The position numbers and the translations under genes were made by a program. The notes beneath the pieces are model-generated. The model was not told the DNA's origin and ran no database searches. It saw only the letters and a list, made by a program, of their open reading frames with translations. A stretch of DNA of 64,000 nucleotides from positions 1-64,000 of the forward strand of contig CAIQOV010000027.1 of the NCBI GenBank assembly GCA_903873585.1, read 5' to 3'. Of the stretch, positions 34,748-44,168 are shown piece after piece; within the stretch, counting starts at the first letter, position 1, and every line of letters begins with the position of its first letter. The stretch comes from an uncultured Rhodobacterales bacterium. Lineage in GTDB: Bacteria; Pseudomonadota; Alphaproteobacteria; Rhodobacterales; Rhodobacteraceae.

Positions 34748-34833
34748 ATTTCGTCTAAGTTCACTTGCAACTTTGTATCTAGATTTTCACGTTTATGCCT
34801 GCTATGTCCACGTCAGTCACTAGGAGTCTACGC

Positions 34834-36561
34834 ATGTCTACGAAGAACACCTCACTAGTTTCCCTTTCGACCCTGCAAGGGGTGATCGACGCGCTCGCCT
34901 TGCGCAGCGATCTGTCAGAGCAGCGCCGGCAGGATTTGCGCTCGTCATTGCGCACCTTTGCTAAAGCGCTTGGTAAGACGCCCGATCAGGTGCCTGCGGA
35001 CATCGGTGTGCTGCACAGCCAGATCGCTGGAGTAACGGCGCAGATGGTTGGCCTGTCTGCGCCGCGTTGGGCGAATGTGAAGAGCGGGCTGACAACGGCG
35101 TTGTCGTTGACCGGCGCCAAAGTGATTGCTGGTAAACGGCGTGGCCCACTGGCACCCGAGTGGGAAGTGCTCCTAGATCAAGTGGAGGGTGCTTACGAAC
35201 GAGCGCGCCTGTCGCGGTTTGTGGGCTGGTGCACCGCGGAGGGGATTGCGCCTGCGGATGTAGGCCCAGGTGACGTTGACCGCTTTGTCTTGGCGCTTGC
35301 CAAGGAGAGCTTGGTTGAACGCCCCAAGGCAGTTCACCGCGATCTGGCACTGGCATGGGGCCGCTGCCGGACGACGGTGGCTGGTTGGCCTGACGTGGAG
35401 GTGGCGGTCCCCAACAACAGCCGCTCCTATGCCCTGTCTGAGAGCGACTTCTCGGACGCCTTCGTGAAGGATGTCTATGCCTACCTCCACCATCTCGCCG
35501 AAGTTGACCCGTTTGAAGAGACACCACGCAAGGCCATGGCACCGACCACCTTGCGCGATGTGAAGCTGCGCATCTATCAATTAGCCAGTGCGCTTGCCCA
35601 AAGCGGGCGCGACCCCAAAACCATCTTGGGGCTGAGCGATCTTGTTGCCCCCGAGGCTGCCAAGGCAGCATTGCGTGTTCAGCACCAGCGCAACGGGGGC
35701 CGCAAGACGGGCCAGCTTGCCAACTATGCAAGGACCTTGATCAACGCCGCGCGCCACTGGGTGAAGGCATCTGAGGAGGACCTCGACACCCTGCGCGCCC
35801 TTGCTCGCAGCATCACCCCTAAAACTGGCGGCATGACGGACAAAAACCGCGCCCGCCTGCGCCAGTTCGACAACCAAAGCGCCGTACATCGCCTGATTGG
35901 GCTGCCGGGGCTGGTGTTTGATGCCCTGCCACCGCAGGGCCGTCTTTCCCCGGTCCAAGCCCTGCGCGCGCAATCAGCCCTTGCCGTGGCCATCCTGATC
36001 TTGGGCGCGCCGCTGCGCATCAAGAACCTCGCAAGCTTGCAACTTGGGGTGCACGTGCTCGAGACACGCCCGATCGGGCTTGGTGGAAGTGTCTTAACGG
36101 GCGCGGGTAAAGGCGCGACAACCCGCCACATCGTGCTGCCAGCCCTTGAGGTGAAGAACACCAAAGACTTGGAATTCACCCTGCCGAGCGGGCTTTGCAA
36201 GTACCTCGACGTCTACGTCAGCCGCTGCCTGCCTATCCTTGTGCGCGGTGGCTGCAGCTATTTGTTCCCCAACACCACCGGCGGCTCCAAGACCCCCGGC
36301 AGCCTGAGCGTCCAGCTGAAGACCTTCGTCAAGCGCGAGACCGGCTTGATCTTCAACGCCCACCTGTCACGGCACCTCGCAGCGAAGTTGTTCTTGGAAC
36401 GCCATCCTGGGGATTACTCAGTTGTTCAGCAGCTTCTCGGCCACAAGGACCTTCAAACGACGATGCGCGCCTATGTCGGGATGGAGCAGGGCCATGCCAT
36501 CGGACGCTACGATCAGATGATGGACGATTTGCTCGAAGGGGGTCAGGATGATGACGAATAA
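34834..36561 (+). CDS. Tyrosine recombinase A (phage-integrase family)
   Basis: The 575-residue protein is long for the family. The C-terminal catalytic domain has Arg in LGAPLRIKNLASL (near residue 395), Lys in VKNTKDLEF, HLSRH (near 510-514), LLGHKD (near 537) and the nucleophilic Tyr in MRAYVGM (near 547). The N-terminal half is helical with Arg-rich stretches typical of core-binding domains. I chose ATG 34834, which follows TAGGAG; the frame opens at 34795. The last 14 bases overlap the second recombinase gene. Confidence 0.9.
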   Translation: MSTKNTSLVSLSTLQGVIDALALRSDLSEQRRQDLRSSLRTFAKALGKTPDQVPADIGVLHSQIAGVTAQMVGLSAPRWANVKSGLTTALSLTGAKVIAGKRRGPLAPEWEVLLDQVEGAYERARLSRFVGWCTAEGIAPADVGPGDVDRFVLALAKESLVERPKAVHRDLALAWGRCRTTVAGWPDVEVAVPNNSRSYALSESDFSDAFVKDVYAYLHHLAEVDPFEETPRKAMAPTTLRDVKLRIYQLASALAQSGRDPKTILGLSDLVAPEAAKAALRVQHQRNGGRKTGQLANYARTLINAARHWVKASEEDLDTLRALARSITPKTGGMTDKNRARLRQFDNQSAVHRLIGLPGLVFDALPPQGRLSPVQALRAQSALAVAILILGAPLRIKNLASLQLGVHVLETRPIGLGGSVLTGAGKGATTRHIVLPALEVKNTKDLEFTLPSGLCKYLDVYVSRCLPILVRGGCSYLFPNTTGGSKTPGSLSVQLKTFVKRETGLIFNAHLSRHLAAKLFLERHPGDYSVVQQLLGHKDLQTTMRAYVGMEQGHAIGRYDQMMDDLLEGGQDDDE

Positions 36562-37735
36562 GGTAACACCGGCATCAACGGCCATCCCGATGGCGAAGGT
36601 CACCAAGACCAAGTCAGCCATGATCAAAGCGGCCTCAGCCAAGCTCCCCACGGCTAAAACTCCGCTACCCGTGGCAGAATGGCCCACCTTTGACCGCAGC
36701 ACGTGGCTGAAGGCCCAGGCGCCCGCTGACATCTTCGACGCTCCGCATCGCGGCAGCGATTGGGCGCCCGCGTCATGGCGCAAGGCGGAGGTAGGTTATG
36801 GCCGCTGGCTGCGCTGGTTGACCTTGCACCACCCTGAGCAACTGACCCTACCCCCAGCGGATCGCCTGACCGAAGCTAATCTGCGCGGATGGCACGCGAC
36901 CTTGGCTGCCTCCCTCGCCCCCATGTCCCAACTCTCGCTGGTCGAAGATGTCACCCGCGCAATGTCGATCCTCGCCCCCAAGCTCAAACCCTCATCCCCC
37001 CTGATCCGCCTACACGCCAACCTGCGCGCCAGCGCCACCCCCAGCCGTAATAAGCGCCAACGCTTGGTCATGGCAGATGTGCTGCGCGATCTGGGGCGTG
37101 AGATGATGACCGAGGCGCTCACCATCAACAGCTGGTCCGACCGCCGCCGCGCTGTGGCGTTTCGCGATGGGCTGGCCATCAGCCTGCTGGTCTTTCGCCC
37201 CTTCCGGCTCAAGAACTTCGCCTCGCTGCACATCGGTCGTGAACTGGTCCAAAGTGCCGGCAAATGGCACCTTGTGCTGGAGCGCGCCGATACCAAGAAC
37301 CACCGGCCCCACGAGGCGCGTTTTCCCAAGGCGCTTCTGGGGGACCTTGCCACTTACCTCGACCGCTTCCGCCCAATCCTTCTGGCAGGCGAAGCCGGTT
37401 GCACCCCATCTGGCACAGACGCGCTTTGGGTCAGCGAGACAGGTTCAGCTTGGGAGTCCGGTGCCCTGTCGCACCGCATCGCAGACCTGACCCAATCCCG
37501 CCTGAACCGCCGCATCCCGCCGCATTGGTTCCGCGATGTGGCAGCGTCAACGATCGCCATCGAAGCGCCCCGCAACATCGCCGACGCCCACCTTCTTCTG
37601 GGCCACGCCACGCCCGTGACCACCCAGAAGCACTACATCCAAGCCCAAAGCCTGCAAGCGGGGGCCAAATTCCAAGCCGCCATGTTAGAACGGCTTAATG
37701 AGAATCACACAAACCCGCCCAAGGAGACACGCTGA
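36548..37735 (+). CDS. Tyrosine recombinase B
   Basis: The 395-residue protein has its own catalytic set: Arg in FRPFRLKNFASL (near residue 219), Lys in ERADTKNHRP, HWFRD (near 325-329), LLGHATPV (near 352) and Tyr in QKHYIQA (near 362). After a Lys/Ala-rich start (about residues 1-40) comes a core-binding-like domain. It is clearly a different protein from recombinase A, not a recent duplicate. It overlaps recombinase A by 14 bases and shares its last base with the serine recombinase start. Confidence 0.88.
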   Translation: MMTNKVTPASTAIPMAKVTKTKSAMIKAASAKLPTAKTPLPVAEWPTFDRSTWLKAQAPADIFDAPHRGSDWAPASWRKAEVGYGRWLRWLTLHHPEQLTLPPADRLTEANLRGWHATLAASLAPMSQLSLVEDVTRAMSILAPKLKPSSPLIRLHANLRASATPSRNKRQRLVMADVLRDLGREMMTEALTINSWSDRRRAVAFRDGLAISLLVFRPFRLKNFASLHIGRELVQSAGKWHLVLERADTKNHRPHEARFPKALLGDLATYLDRFRPILLAGEAGCTPSGTDALWVSETGSAWESGALSHRIADLTQSRLNRRIPPHWFRDVAASTIAIEAPRNIADAHLLLGHATPVTTQKHYIQAQSLQAGAKFQAAMLERLNENHTNPPKETR

Positions 37736-39387
37736 TGCGCGCCGCGATCTATGCAAGGTACTCTTCCGACCTTCAGTCCGCAGCCTCGATCGATGATCAG
37801 GTGCGCCTGTGCCGTGAACGTGCAGCCCAACTGGGCTATGAGGTTGTCGAGGTCTTCAGCGACTATGCCATCTCTGCCAGCACCCTGCGTAATCGCCCCG
37901 GCATGATGGCCCTGATGGATGCCGCGCGCCAAGGCCAGATCGATGTGGTCCTCGCCGAAGCACTGGACCGCATCAGCCGCGATCAAGAAGACGTGGCGGG
38001 TATTTTCAAAAGGCTGACCCATGCGGATGTGGGGCTGTTCACCCTTAGCGAAGGCTTGATTAACGAACTTCATGTGGGCCTGAAGGGCACAATGAACGCG
38101 CTGTTCCTGAAGGACTTGGCACAAAAGACCAAACGTGGCCAAAGGGGCCGTGTGGAAGCAGGCAAAATCCCCGGCGGTAACAGCTATGGCTACACCATGA
38201 TCCGCCGCATTGGCGAAGACGGATCGCTGATCCGCGGCGAACGCAGCGTCGACCCCGAACAGGCCGCCGTCATCCAACGCATCTTTGCAGATTACGCCGA
38301 AGGTATGGCCCCGCGCGCCATCGCTGCGGCCTTGAACCGCGAGGGCATCCCAAGCCCGCGGGGTGGCTTCTGGAATGCCTCTACCATCAACGGCAGCCGA
38401 CAGCGCCGCAACGGCATCTTGAACAATGAACTCTACCTTGGCCGCATCACCTATAATCGGCAACGCTTCGTCAAAGACCCCGATACGGGCAAACGGGTTT
38501 CTCGTCTGAACCCAGAAAGCCTTTGGGTGACCAAAGACGTGGATGACCTGCGCATCATTGATGCCGAGACTTGGGCCACCACCCAAGCCCTGCGGGGCCG
38601 TTTCAGCTCACAAGCCGGTAACAAGCGCCAAACCAAGAAACGCCTGCTCTCGGGCCTTGTGCGCTGTGCCTGCTGTGGCGGCGCCATGACCATCGTGAAC
38701 CGCGAACGCTACTCTTGCTCGGCCAAGCGCGAACGTGGCACCTGCAACAGCCCCACCAGCATCAGTGCGGCTGAACTAGAGACGCGCATCCTAAACGGGC
38801 TGAAGCAAATCCTCTTTGGGCGCGAGGATATGATCGCAGAATTCGCCACCACCTTCCGCGCCGAAGTGGACCGCTTGCGCCGCACCCGCCACCAGACGAC
38901 TGATGCCCTGCGCAAAGACCTCGACAAGGTCACCCGCAGCATCGACCGAGCCCTGACCTTCATCCTCGAAGGCGACGGCGACCCCGGCATTGTCCGCCAA
39001 AAGCTCGCAGACCTAGAAGCCCGCAAACGCGATCTGGAACGCTCATTAAATCAAGCCGACCCAACCCCCAAACTCGAGATCCACCCCAACCTTGGCGAAC
39101 TCTACCGCCGCAAGGTCAACGACCTTGAGACCCTGCTGCAAGACGAAGACACCAAACCGCAAGCGACCGACATCCTGCGCAGCCTGATCCAACGGATTGA
39201 TATTTCTGCAGGGCAAACACGTGGCCATGCCGAAGTGCGCATCTTCGGCGCCTTGGCCTCGATCTTGGATTTCGCACTGGAGAGTACACATGCAAAAGCC
39301 ACCGCGGACGGTGGCTTGTGTAGGGTCTTAATGGTTGCGGGGGCGCACAGCCGCCGTCACTTGCCAAGGCCGTTTTGTTTGGTGTGA
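37735..39387 (+). CDS. Large serine recombinase
   Basis: The 550-residue protein has an N-terminal resolvase domain with the nucleophile Ser10 in YARYSSDLQS and the helix-forming DRISRDQEDVAGI. A recombinase domain follows (PGGNSYGYTMIR, GMAPRAIAAALNREGIPSPR), then a zinc ribbon with four cysteines (CACCGG and CSAKRERGTC) and a coiled-coil region rich in Arg/Glu. The last 40 residues after ILDFALE are unlike the family and may be read-through into target DNA. Large serine recombinases catalyse unidirectional integration at att sites. Here the gene overlaps the stop of tyrosine recombinase B, an unusual pairing of two unrelated recombination chemistries in one operon. Confidence 0.9.
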   Translation: MRAAIYARYSSDLQSAASIDDQVRLCRERAAQLGYEVVEVFSDYAISASTLRNRPGMMALMDAARQGQIDVVLAEALDRISRDQEDVAGIFKRLTHADVGLFTLSEGLINELHVGLKGTMNALFLKDLAQKTKRGQRGRVEAGKIPGGNSYGYTMIRRIGEDGSLIRGERSVDPEQAAVIQRIFADYAEGMAPRAIAAALNREGIPSPRGGFWNASTINGSRQRRNGILNNELYLGRITYNRQRFVKDPDTGKRVSRLNPESLWVTKDVDDLRIIDAETWATTQALRGRFSSQAGNKRQTKKRLLSGLVRCACCGGAMTIVNRERYSCSAKRERGTCNSPTSISAAELETRILNGLKQILFGREDMIAEFATTFRAEVDRLRRTRHQTTDALRKDLDKVTRSIDRALTFILEGDGDPGIVRQKLADLEARKRDLERSLNQADPTPKLEIHPNLGELYRRKVNDLETLLQDEDTKPQATDILRSLIQRIDISAGQTRGHAEVRIFGALASILDFALESTHAKATADGGLCRVLMVAGAHSRRHLPRPFCLV

Positions 39388-39973
39388 TCACTCGGCGAAC
39401 CTAAAGGACTTTCTGAAAAGAATGCCTATCTGGGTGCTCATCAATCTTGCCAAATCACTCCGATAACGCTGAAACAGGTTCAGTTAAGATCGTTACCAAG
39501 AGGCTGGTCTAAGATGCAATCGCGGCTTCCTAGACTGACTGACGTCATGTTCTTGGACCATTTGATTTTCCAATATTGCAGATCAGTTTCTAGGCTGGAA
39601 TGCCAACTGGATCACCACAGAGTTGGATTGTGGATAGCGTAAAGTGGCTTTCAAACCGGCGCGACCGGAACGTCGCGTGGTTCGGCGCTGTGGCTGATTT
39701 TGTGCAAAAGAGGCAATTTTGCCAAGAAACGCATGATATCGGTGCTCGCGCAAGCCCGTCAAAGGCAAGAGGATCCTTTGGCCGATAGACAGTGAAGCGC
39801 ACGCTTGTGTCTGGGCGGTGTCACCTTCAACGGGCCGGCGCTACACTCTCGTAGGGTTGACCAACGGAAAATTCGCCTGTTACTCTGAATCTCGGATCAT
39901 CGATAAAGATTGAACAAATCGATGGAATTGGGACGCAGCCATCAAAATGGCTCGCTTGCCTAGGGAGATCAAA
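39388..39973. other. Non-coding stretch after the recombinase operon
   Basis: About 590 bases contain only short overlapping open frames on both strands with no family resemblance, ribosome binding sites or sensible composition. It may hold the right boundary of the recombinase element. I found no perfect copy here of the 30-base sequence that precedes the recombinase genes, nor a tRNA gene. Confidence 0.4.
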
Positions 39974-40567
39974 ATGCAAAGTGAAGTAGGGACTAATCGT
40001 GCCAGTGCGGGTGTCTGGATCTTCCGCGTCCTAGTCGTGGCTGCGGCTGCATACATGGTGTATACATGGTTCGCGCCGTGGTGGGGCGCAAAGGTTGCCG
40101 TTTTGCCAGGCGATGATCACTTGGTGTTGCACCCTTGGGGGATCGAAGCAGTTCCGCAAATCCGCGCAAATGCGGATGAATCACTATACTCCATGCCTTG
40201 GTTCTTCGCCCCCTTCATGTGGACTTATCTGACCGTTTGCATGTTGGTCCTAGCGGCCAGTCTCTTTGTGGATCGCACGGTATCGGTCGGTCGGATCAAG
40301 CTGCCGCTGGCGACTGTTTTGATTGGACTTGTCGGCCTGTCTTACCTAAGCTGTGTTGGCCTTGCCTTCGCCGTTGGAGAGTTGCGGGCCGGATGGGCTG
40401 GAAGCAATTTCATCGGCAAGTCGATGATCCATAACAGCACGATTGATGCCAAGATCAAGATGACCTCAGCGCTGAAAATCGGCTACTGGTTGGCGCTTTA
40501 CTCAGGACCATCGATTATATTCCTGGCGCTCATTCGCGGCCTATTTGTGCGAAAGGCAAAGCCATAG
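39974..40567 (+). CDS. Four-helix membrane protein of unknown function
   Basis: The 197-residue protein has hydrophobic segments at about residues 14-32, 78-100, 108-132 and 168-190. Between the first two is a loop of about 45 residues with LPGDDHLVLHPWG and an acidic ADESLYSMPWF, probably periplasmic. I chose ATG 39974 (GGGAG upstream) over the frame opening at 39947. No family is recognised. It stands between the recombinase element and the LysR/pqq genes and reads in the same direction, so a link to periplasmic oxidation is possible but unproven. Confidence 0.65.
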   Translation: MQSEVGTNRASAGVWIFRVLVVAAAAYMVYTWFAPWWGAKVAVLPGDDHLVLHPWGIEAVPQIRANADESLYSMPWFFAPFMWTYLTVCMLVLAASLFVDRTVSVGRIKLPLATVLIGLVGLSYLSCVGLAFAVGELRAGWAGSNFIGKSMIHNSTIDAKIKMTSALKIGYWLALYSGPSIIFLALIRGLFVRKAKP

Positions 40568-40816
40568 CTTAAGGCCCGCATCGGGCGGGAACACTTTTCC
40601 GACCCTATCTTGCGGCGTTTGAACAAGGCGTGCCAAAAGCAAAGCTGCGTTGGTGCGCTTTTCTAACGGTTCGGGCCGATGCAAGTGTAACGCTATTTTT
40701 CAGGGCCTTGCCGAGCATATCGCGCGCATTTGAGTGACCAATATCATATATCGCTGAATTTGATGGAAATGATCCTTAGGCCTTAAAGATGCAGCACTGT
40801 GTTGCCCGAGGGGCCT

Positions 40817-41932
40817 ATGACCAAAACAGATGAGCCAATTGATACACCAATTGCGCGCCTTGCGCTGCGGGGTGATGCTGAACTGCCGATCGGGGCTGAC
40901 GTTTTTGGCAATGCCAAGGCAGGGTCCGAAATCACCTTGCGGCGGCTGCGGATTTTCTGGGCGGTGGCCCACTCCGCCACCATGACGCAGGCGGCCAAAC
41001 TCCTGAACGTGTCGCAACCGACCCTGTCGCAGCAATTGACGGGGTTCGAGGCCGCCATTGGAACCCCTCTATTTGAACGCCGCTCCAACGGCATGACCCT
41101 CACTGAGGCAGGAGAGCTTTTCTTACGCAAGGCAGAACCCGTGCTGCGGACGGCGCAAGAGATGGAGGATTTTCTGCCCTCGATCAGCAGCCAGTCCAGC
41201 CACATGGTGCGGATTGCAGGCGTGGCCTCTGTCATGCGGGTGATCGTGCCTGCAGCCATGCGGCGCATTGCGGCCAGTACGCCTGCGGTGGAGTTTGATA
41301 TCCATGAAAACGCCCCCGCTGAAATCATTGATCTTCTCTATGCGCGGCGTGTGAACATCGGCCTGATGGCCGCCAATTCCGTGTCCGAAGTCAGCGCCGG
41401 CTTTCAGCAATTGCCCGTGGCCGCGGACCCCTTTGTTCTGGCCGTGCCCGCCCATTTAAACTTGTCCGAAGTGCACGACCCCGCGCGCGACCTTGATGTG
41501 GCAGCACAGTGCGTGTTGAACAGCACAATCCAGTTTGTCTTTGGCACGCAGCATTCCAGCCGGATTCAAGATTGGTTTGATCAGGTCTTACCCCAAAGCC
41601 GTCTGACATCGCGTGTGCGCAGTTTTGAACTGGCCTTGGATTTGGTCAGCGCGGGTCTTGGGGTCTGTGTGGTGCCTGCCCTGACCGTTATGGTGGGCGA
41701 TCAGGTGCGCAAAGGGGTGCGGCTTTACGCCATCAATCTGGAACCGCGCCGGATTGTGGCGATGGTGCCCGCGCAATATTTGCGTGTGCTGCCTTATGGG
41801 GCATTCCTGTCGGCCTTGCAGGACGTGGGGCAAGCCGTGGCCTTGCCGCCGATTGACCCCATGCCGCCCTTTATCGCCTCGGCCGCCATCGGCATGTCCA
41901 AAATTGATATGTCGGACGCGGCTTCCCAATAA
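40817..41932 (+). CDS. LysR-family transcriptional regulator upstream of pqq
   Basis: The 371-residue regulator has about 40 extra N-terminal residues, then the winged helix-turn-helix LRRLRIFWAVAHSATMTQAA with LNVSQPTLSQQL, and an effector-binding domain from about residue 130 (RIAGVASVMRVIVPAAMR, LDLVSAGLGVCVVP). ATG 40817 follows GAGGGGCC; a GTG at 40799 is possible. It points towards pqqA, 128 bases downstream, and is a candidate activator of the pqq operon or of the PQQ dehydrogenase. Confidence 0.88.
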   Translation: MTKTDEPIDTPIARLALRGDAELPIGADVFGNAKAGSEITLRRLRIFWAVAHSATMTQAAKLLNVSQPTLSQQLTGFEAAIGTPLFERRSNGMTLTEAGELFLRKAEPVLRTAQEMEDFLPSISSQSSHMVRIAGVASVMRVIVPAAMRRIAASTPAVEFDIHENAPAEIIDLLYARRVNIGLMAANSVSEVSAGFQQLPVAADPFVLAVPAHLNLSEVHDPARDLDVAAQCVLNSTIQFVFGTQHSSRIQDWFDQVLPQSRLTSRVRSFELALDLVSAGLGVCVVPALTVMVGDQVRKGVRLYAINLEPRRIVAMVPAQYLRVLPYGAFLSALQDVGQAVALPPIDPMPPFIASAAIGMSKIDMSDAASQ

Positions 41933-42060
41933 CTTGGGGCTATGACAAGGATAGATAGTGGCCCCCCCTTCCTATGGGTAACATCATAAGGCGGAGAGGA
42001 TTCCCCCCTCGCAGCGTGACGTCCGCACAAGACGTTGGACTGTTTCTGGAGGAGACAATC

Positions 42061-42141
42061 ATGGCTTGGAACACACCGAAAGTTGCTGAAGTGCAAGTTG
42101 GCATGGAAATCAACATGTACGCCTGCGCAAAGCAGAAGTAA
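42061..42141 (+). CDS. pqqA: PQQ precursor peptide PqqA
   Basis: The 26-residue peptide MAWNTPKVAEVQVGMEINMY ends ACAKQK. It contains the Glu16 and Tyr20 (EINMY) whose carbon skeletons become pyrroloquinoline quinone after PqqE links them. A strong GGAGGAG precedes the ATG at 42061. The 34-base gap to pqqB and the long leader from the LysR gene are normal for pqqA, which is usually expressed more than the rest. Confidence 0.97.
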   Translation: MAWNTPKVAEVQVGMEINMYACAKQK

Positions 42142-42175
42142 TTCACTCTCCTGCCGCAGGTCAAAGGAAGCGTCC

Positions 42176-43090
42176 ATGTTGAAGGTCGTCATCCTAGGAT
42201 CTGCGGCAGGGGGCGGCATTCCGCAGTGGAACTGCAATTGCCCCACTTGCCGCGCCGCGTGGAGCGACCCCTCCCTTCGATCTACGCAGGTGTCTGTGGC
42301 GGTCAGCGCCGATGAGGGCCGGCATTGGTTCTTGATCAACGCGTCGCCTGATATTCGTCAACAGATCTTGCAAACTCCCGCGCTGCATCCGGCCGGTGAC
42401 CAGTTGCGCCATTCGCCTATTGCCGGGGTGATCCTGACTAATGGCGAGATTGACGCGATTGCGGGCCTTTTGTCGTTGCGCGAAAGCAGCCCCTTCGCCC
42501 TGCACGCCCATCCGCGCGTTTTGGTGACTTTGGACGAAAATTCGGTGTTCGAGGTGCTGAACCGATCCCTTGTTCCGCGCCTGCCCATGCTGCTGGATCA
42601 GCCGTTTGAGCCCCTGTTGCCGGATAAATCGCCATCTGGCCTGTTGGTTGAGGCGTTTGCTGTGGCGGGTAAGCCCGCTTGGTACATGGAAGATGCCTTA
42701 GCTGACGCGGGTGATACGATTGGGCTAAAGATTTCCCATGCTGCGGGCGGTGACGCACTATATTTCATCTCCGCCTGTGCCGAGGTGACGCCTGATTTGG
42801 CGGCACGGCTGGACGGGGCCAAATTGGTGCTGTTTGACGGCACCTTGTGGCAGGATGATGAGATGATCCGCGCGGGTCTTGGGGCCAAAACTGGCCAGCG
42901 GATGGGGCATCTGTCGATGTCTGGGCCCAAGGGAACCATGGCCGCCCTGTCGGGCCTGTCGATCGGCCAGCGCGTCTTTGTGCATATCAACAACACCAAC
43001 CCAGCCCTTTTGCCGCACACGGCCCAGCGTCAGGCGCTGACGGCGGCCGGCTGGCGTATTCCCGCTGTCGGAGAGGAATTCGTTCTGTGA
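42176..43090 (+). CDS. pqqB: PQQ biosynthesis protein PqqB
   Basis: The 304-residue protein belongs to the metallo-beta-lactamase fold: MLKVVILGSAAGGGIPQWNC, the zinc-site cysteines CNCPTC, GVILTNGEIDAIAGLLSLRE (the family's modified HxHxDH region), GRMGHLSMSGPKG-type sequence and VHINNTNP. PqqB hydroxylates the crosslinked Tyr-Glu intermediate. ATG 42176 follows AAGGAAG. It overlaps pqqC by four bases. Confidence 0.97.
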   Translation: MLKVVILGSAAGGGIPQWNCNCPTCRAAWSDPSLRSTQVSVAVSADEGRHWFLINASPDIRQQILQTPALHPAGDQLRHSPIAGVILTNGEIDAIAGLLSLRESSPFALHAHPRVLVTLDENSVFEVLNRSLVPRLPMLLDQPFEPLLPDKSPSGLLVEAFAVAGKPAWYMEDALADAGDTIGLKISHAAGGDALYFISACAEVTPDLAARLDGAKLVLFDGTLWQDDEMIRAGLGAKTGQRMGHLSMSGPKGTMAALSGLSIGQRVFVHINNTNPALLPHTAQRQALTAAGWRIPAVGEEFVL

Positions 43091-43848
43091 CCTTGCCCAC
43101 CCCTGATCCCGCGATGATCGAACCGTTGACTAGCGCCGAAGCGATGGAGCGACGGTTGCGCCATATCGGGGCGACGCGCTACCATTCGCTGCATCCGTTC
43201 CACCATATGCTGCATGGCGGTAAGCTGACCAAGGGCCAAGTGCAGGCTTGGGCGTTGAACCGGTATTACTATCAAAGCTCTATCCCGATCAAAGACGCCG
43301 TGGTTCTATCGCGGTTTCGTGACCGTGACATCCGGTTGGAATGGCGGCACCGGATCGAAGACCACGATGGCCAGATCGGCGGCGAGGGCGGGATTGAACG
43401 GTGGCTGAAACTGACCGATGGTTTGGGCCTAGACCGCGCCTATGTGGAAAGTGCGCAAGGCATTCTGCCCGCCACACGCTTTGCTGTGGATGCCTATGTC
43501 GATTTCGTTGGCCGCAAATCACCGCTAGAGGCGATAGCCTCGTCTTTGACCGAACTTTTTGCGCCAAACCTGCACGAAACCCGCATAGCGGGGATGCTGC
43601 AGCATTACGATTTCATCAACCCGACCGTCATGACCTATTTCCAGCGGCGTCTGGAACAAGCGCCACGCGACGCAGGCTTTGCACTGGACTATGTCAAACT
43701 GCACGCCACCACCCCCGCCGAACGCCAGTTGGTCTGCGATGCGCTGACCTTTAAGACGCAGGTGCTATGGGTGCAATTGGATGCGCTTTATCACGCCTAT
43801 GTTACAGGCTTTCCGCCCCCGGGCGTATTTCACCCCGAGCGCGGCTGA
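43087..43848 (+). CDS. pqqC: Pyrroloquinoline-quinone synthase PqqC
   Basis: The 253-residue cofactorless oxidase performs the final ring closure and eight-electron oxidation. The heme-oxygenase-like helical sequence includes YHSLHPFHHMLHGGKLTKGQ, WALNRYYYQSSIPIKD, EDHDGQIGGEGGIERWL, SLTELFAPNLH and LDYVKLHA, with active-site His and Arg residues as in known PqqC. The start is GTG 43087, overlapping the pqqB stop. Confidence 0.97.
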   Translation: MTLPTPDPAMIEPLTSAEAMERRLRHIGATRYHSLHPFHHMLHGGKLTKGQVQAWALNRYYYQSSIPIKDAVVLSRFRDRDIRLEWRHRIEDHDGQIGGEGGIERWLKLTDGLGLDRAYVESAQGILPATRFAVDAYVDFVGRKSPLEAIASSLTELFAPNLHETRIAGMLQHYDFINPTVMTYFQRRLEQAPRDAGFALDYVKLHATTPAERQLVCDALTFKTQVLWVQLDALYHAYVTGFPPPGVFHPERG

Positions 43849-44168
43849 TGGACCAAAGCACACGCAAATCCCGCCCAATTTATGACGCGACCAGCCGTCC
43901 TTTGATCCCGCGCCATGTCAAACTGCGCTTTGACACCACGCGCGACCGCTGGGTCATTTTGGTGCCCGAACGCGTGCTGGTGCCAGATGATATCGCCGTC
44001 GAGGTGCTGCAACTGTGCGACGGGCAGCGCCGCATTCAAGATATGGTCGACCTTTTGACCGCGAAATATACCGCCGACCCGGACCTGATCCTGACCGATT
44101 GTCTGGCCTTGCTGCAAGACCTTGCCAACAAAGGCTATCTTCTGGCCGCATCGGAGCCCCAACCATGA
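43848..44168 (+). CDS. pqqD: PqqD, peptide chaperone for PqqE
   Basis: The 106-residue protein binds PqqA and presents it to PqqE. Family sequence is seen in RPLIPRHVKLRFDTTRDRW, VPERVLVPDDIAVEVLQLCD and LTDCLALLQDLANKGYL. The N-terminus is about 15 residues longer than in typical PqqD. ATG 43848 shares a base with the pqqC stop, and its own end overlaps pqqE by four bases. Confidence 0.95.
   Translation: MDQSTRKSRPIYDATSRPLIPRHVKLRFDTTRDRWVILVPERVLVPDDIAVEVLQLCDGQRRIQDMVDLLTAKYTADPDLILTDCLALLQDLANKGYLLAASEPQP

Larger units (their letters stand above)
33761..34775 (+). repeat. Direct repeat, copy 1 of a small-gene module
   Basis: This segment of about 1 kb is repeated in the same orientation at 62777-63767. 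Both copies hold the 3' part of the same hypothetical gene, a 60-codon gene, an excisionase-like gene and an AT-rich block with an identical 30-base sequence. Similarity starts at 33761, where the transposase fragment ends, and fades at about 34775, just before the first recombinase gene. The 60-codon products agree at 53 of 60 residues and the HTH products at 59 of 73, so the copies are old and both coding frames have been kept. Confidence 0.85.

Noticed and set aside
34834-39387. Recombinase-in-trio (RIT) or Tn554-type element
   Set aside because: RIT elements have three tyrosine recombinases, and Tn554 has two plus TnpC; here the third gene is a resolvase-type serine recombinase with a zinc ribbon.
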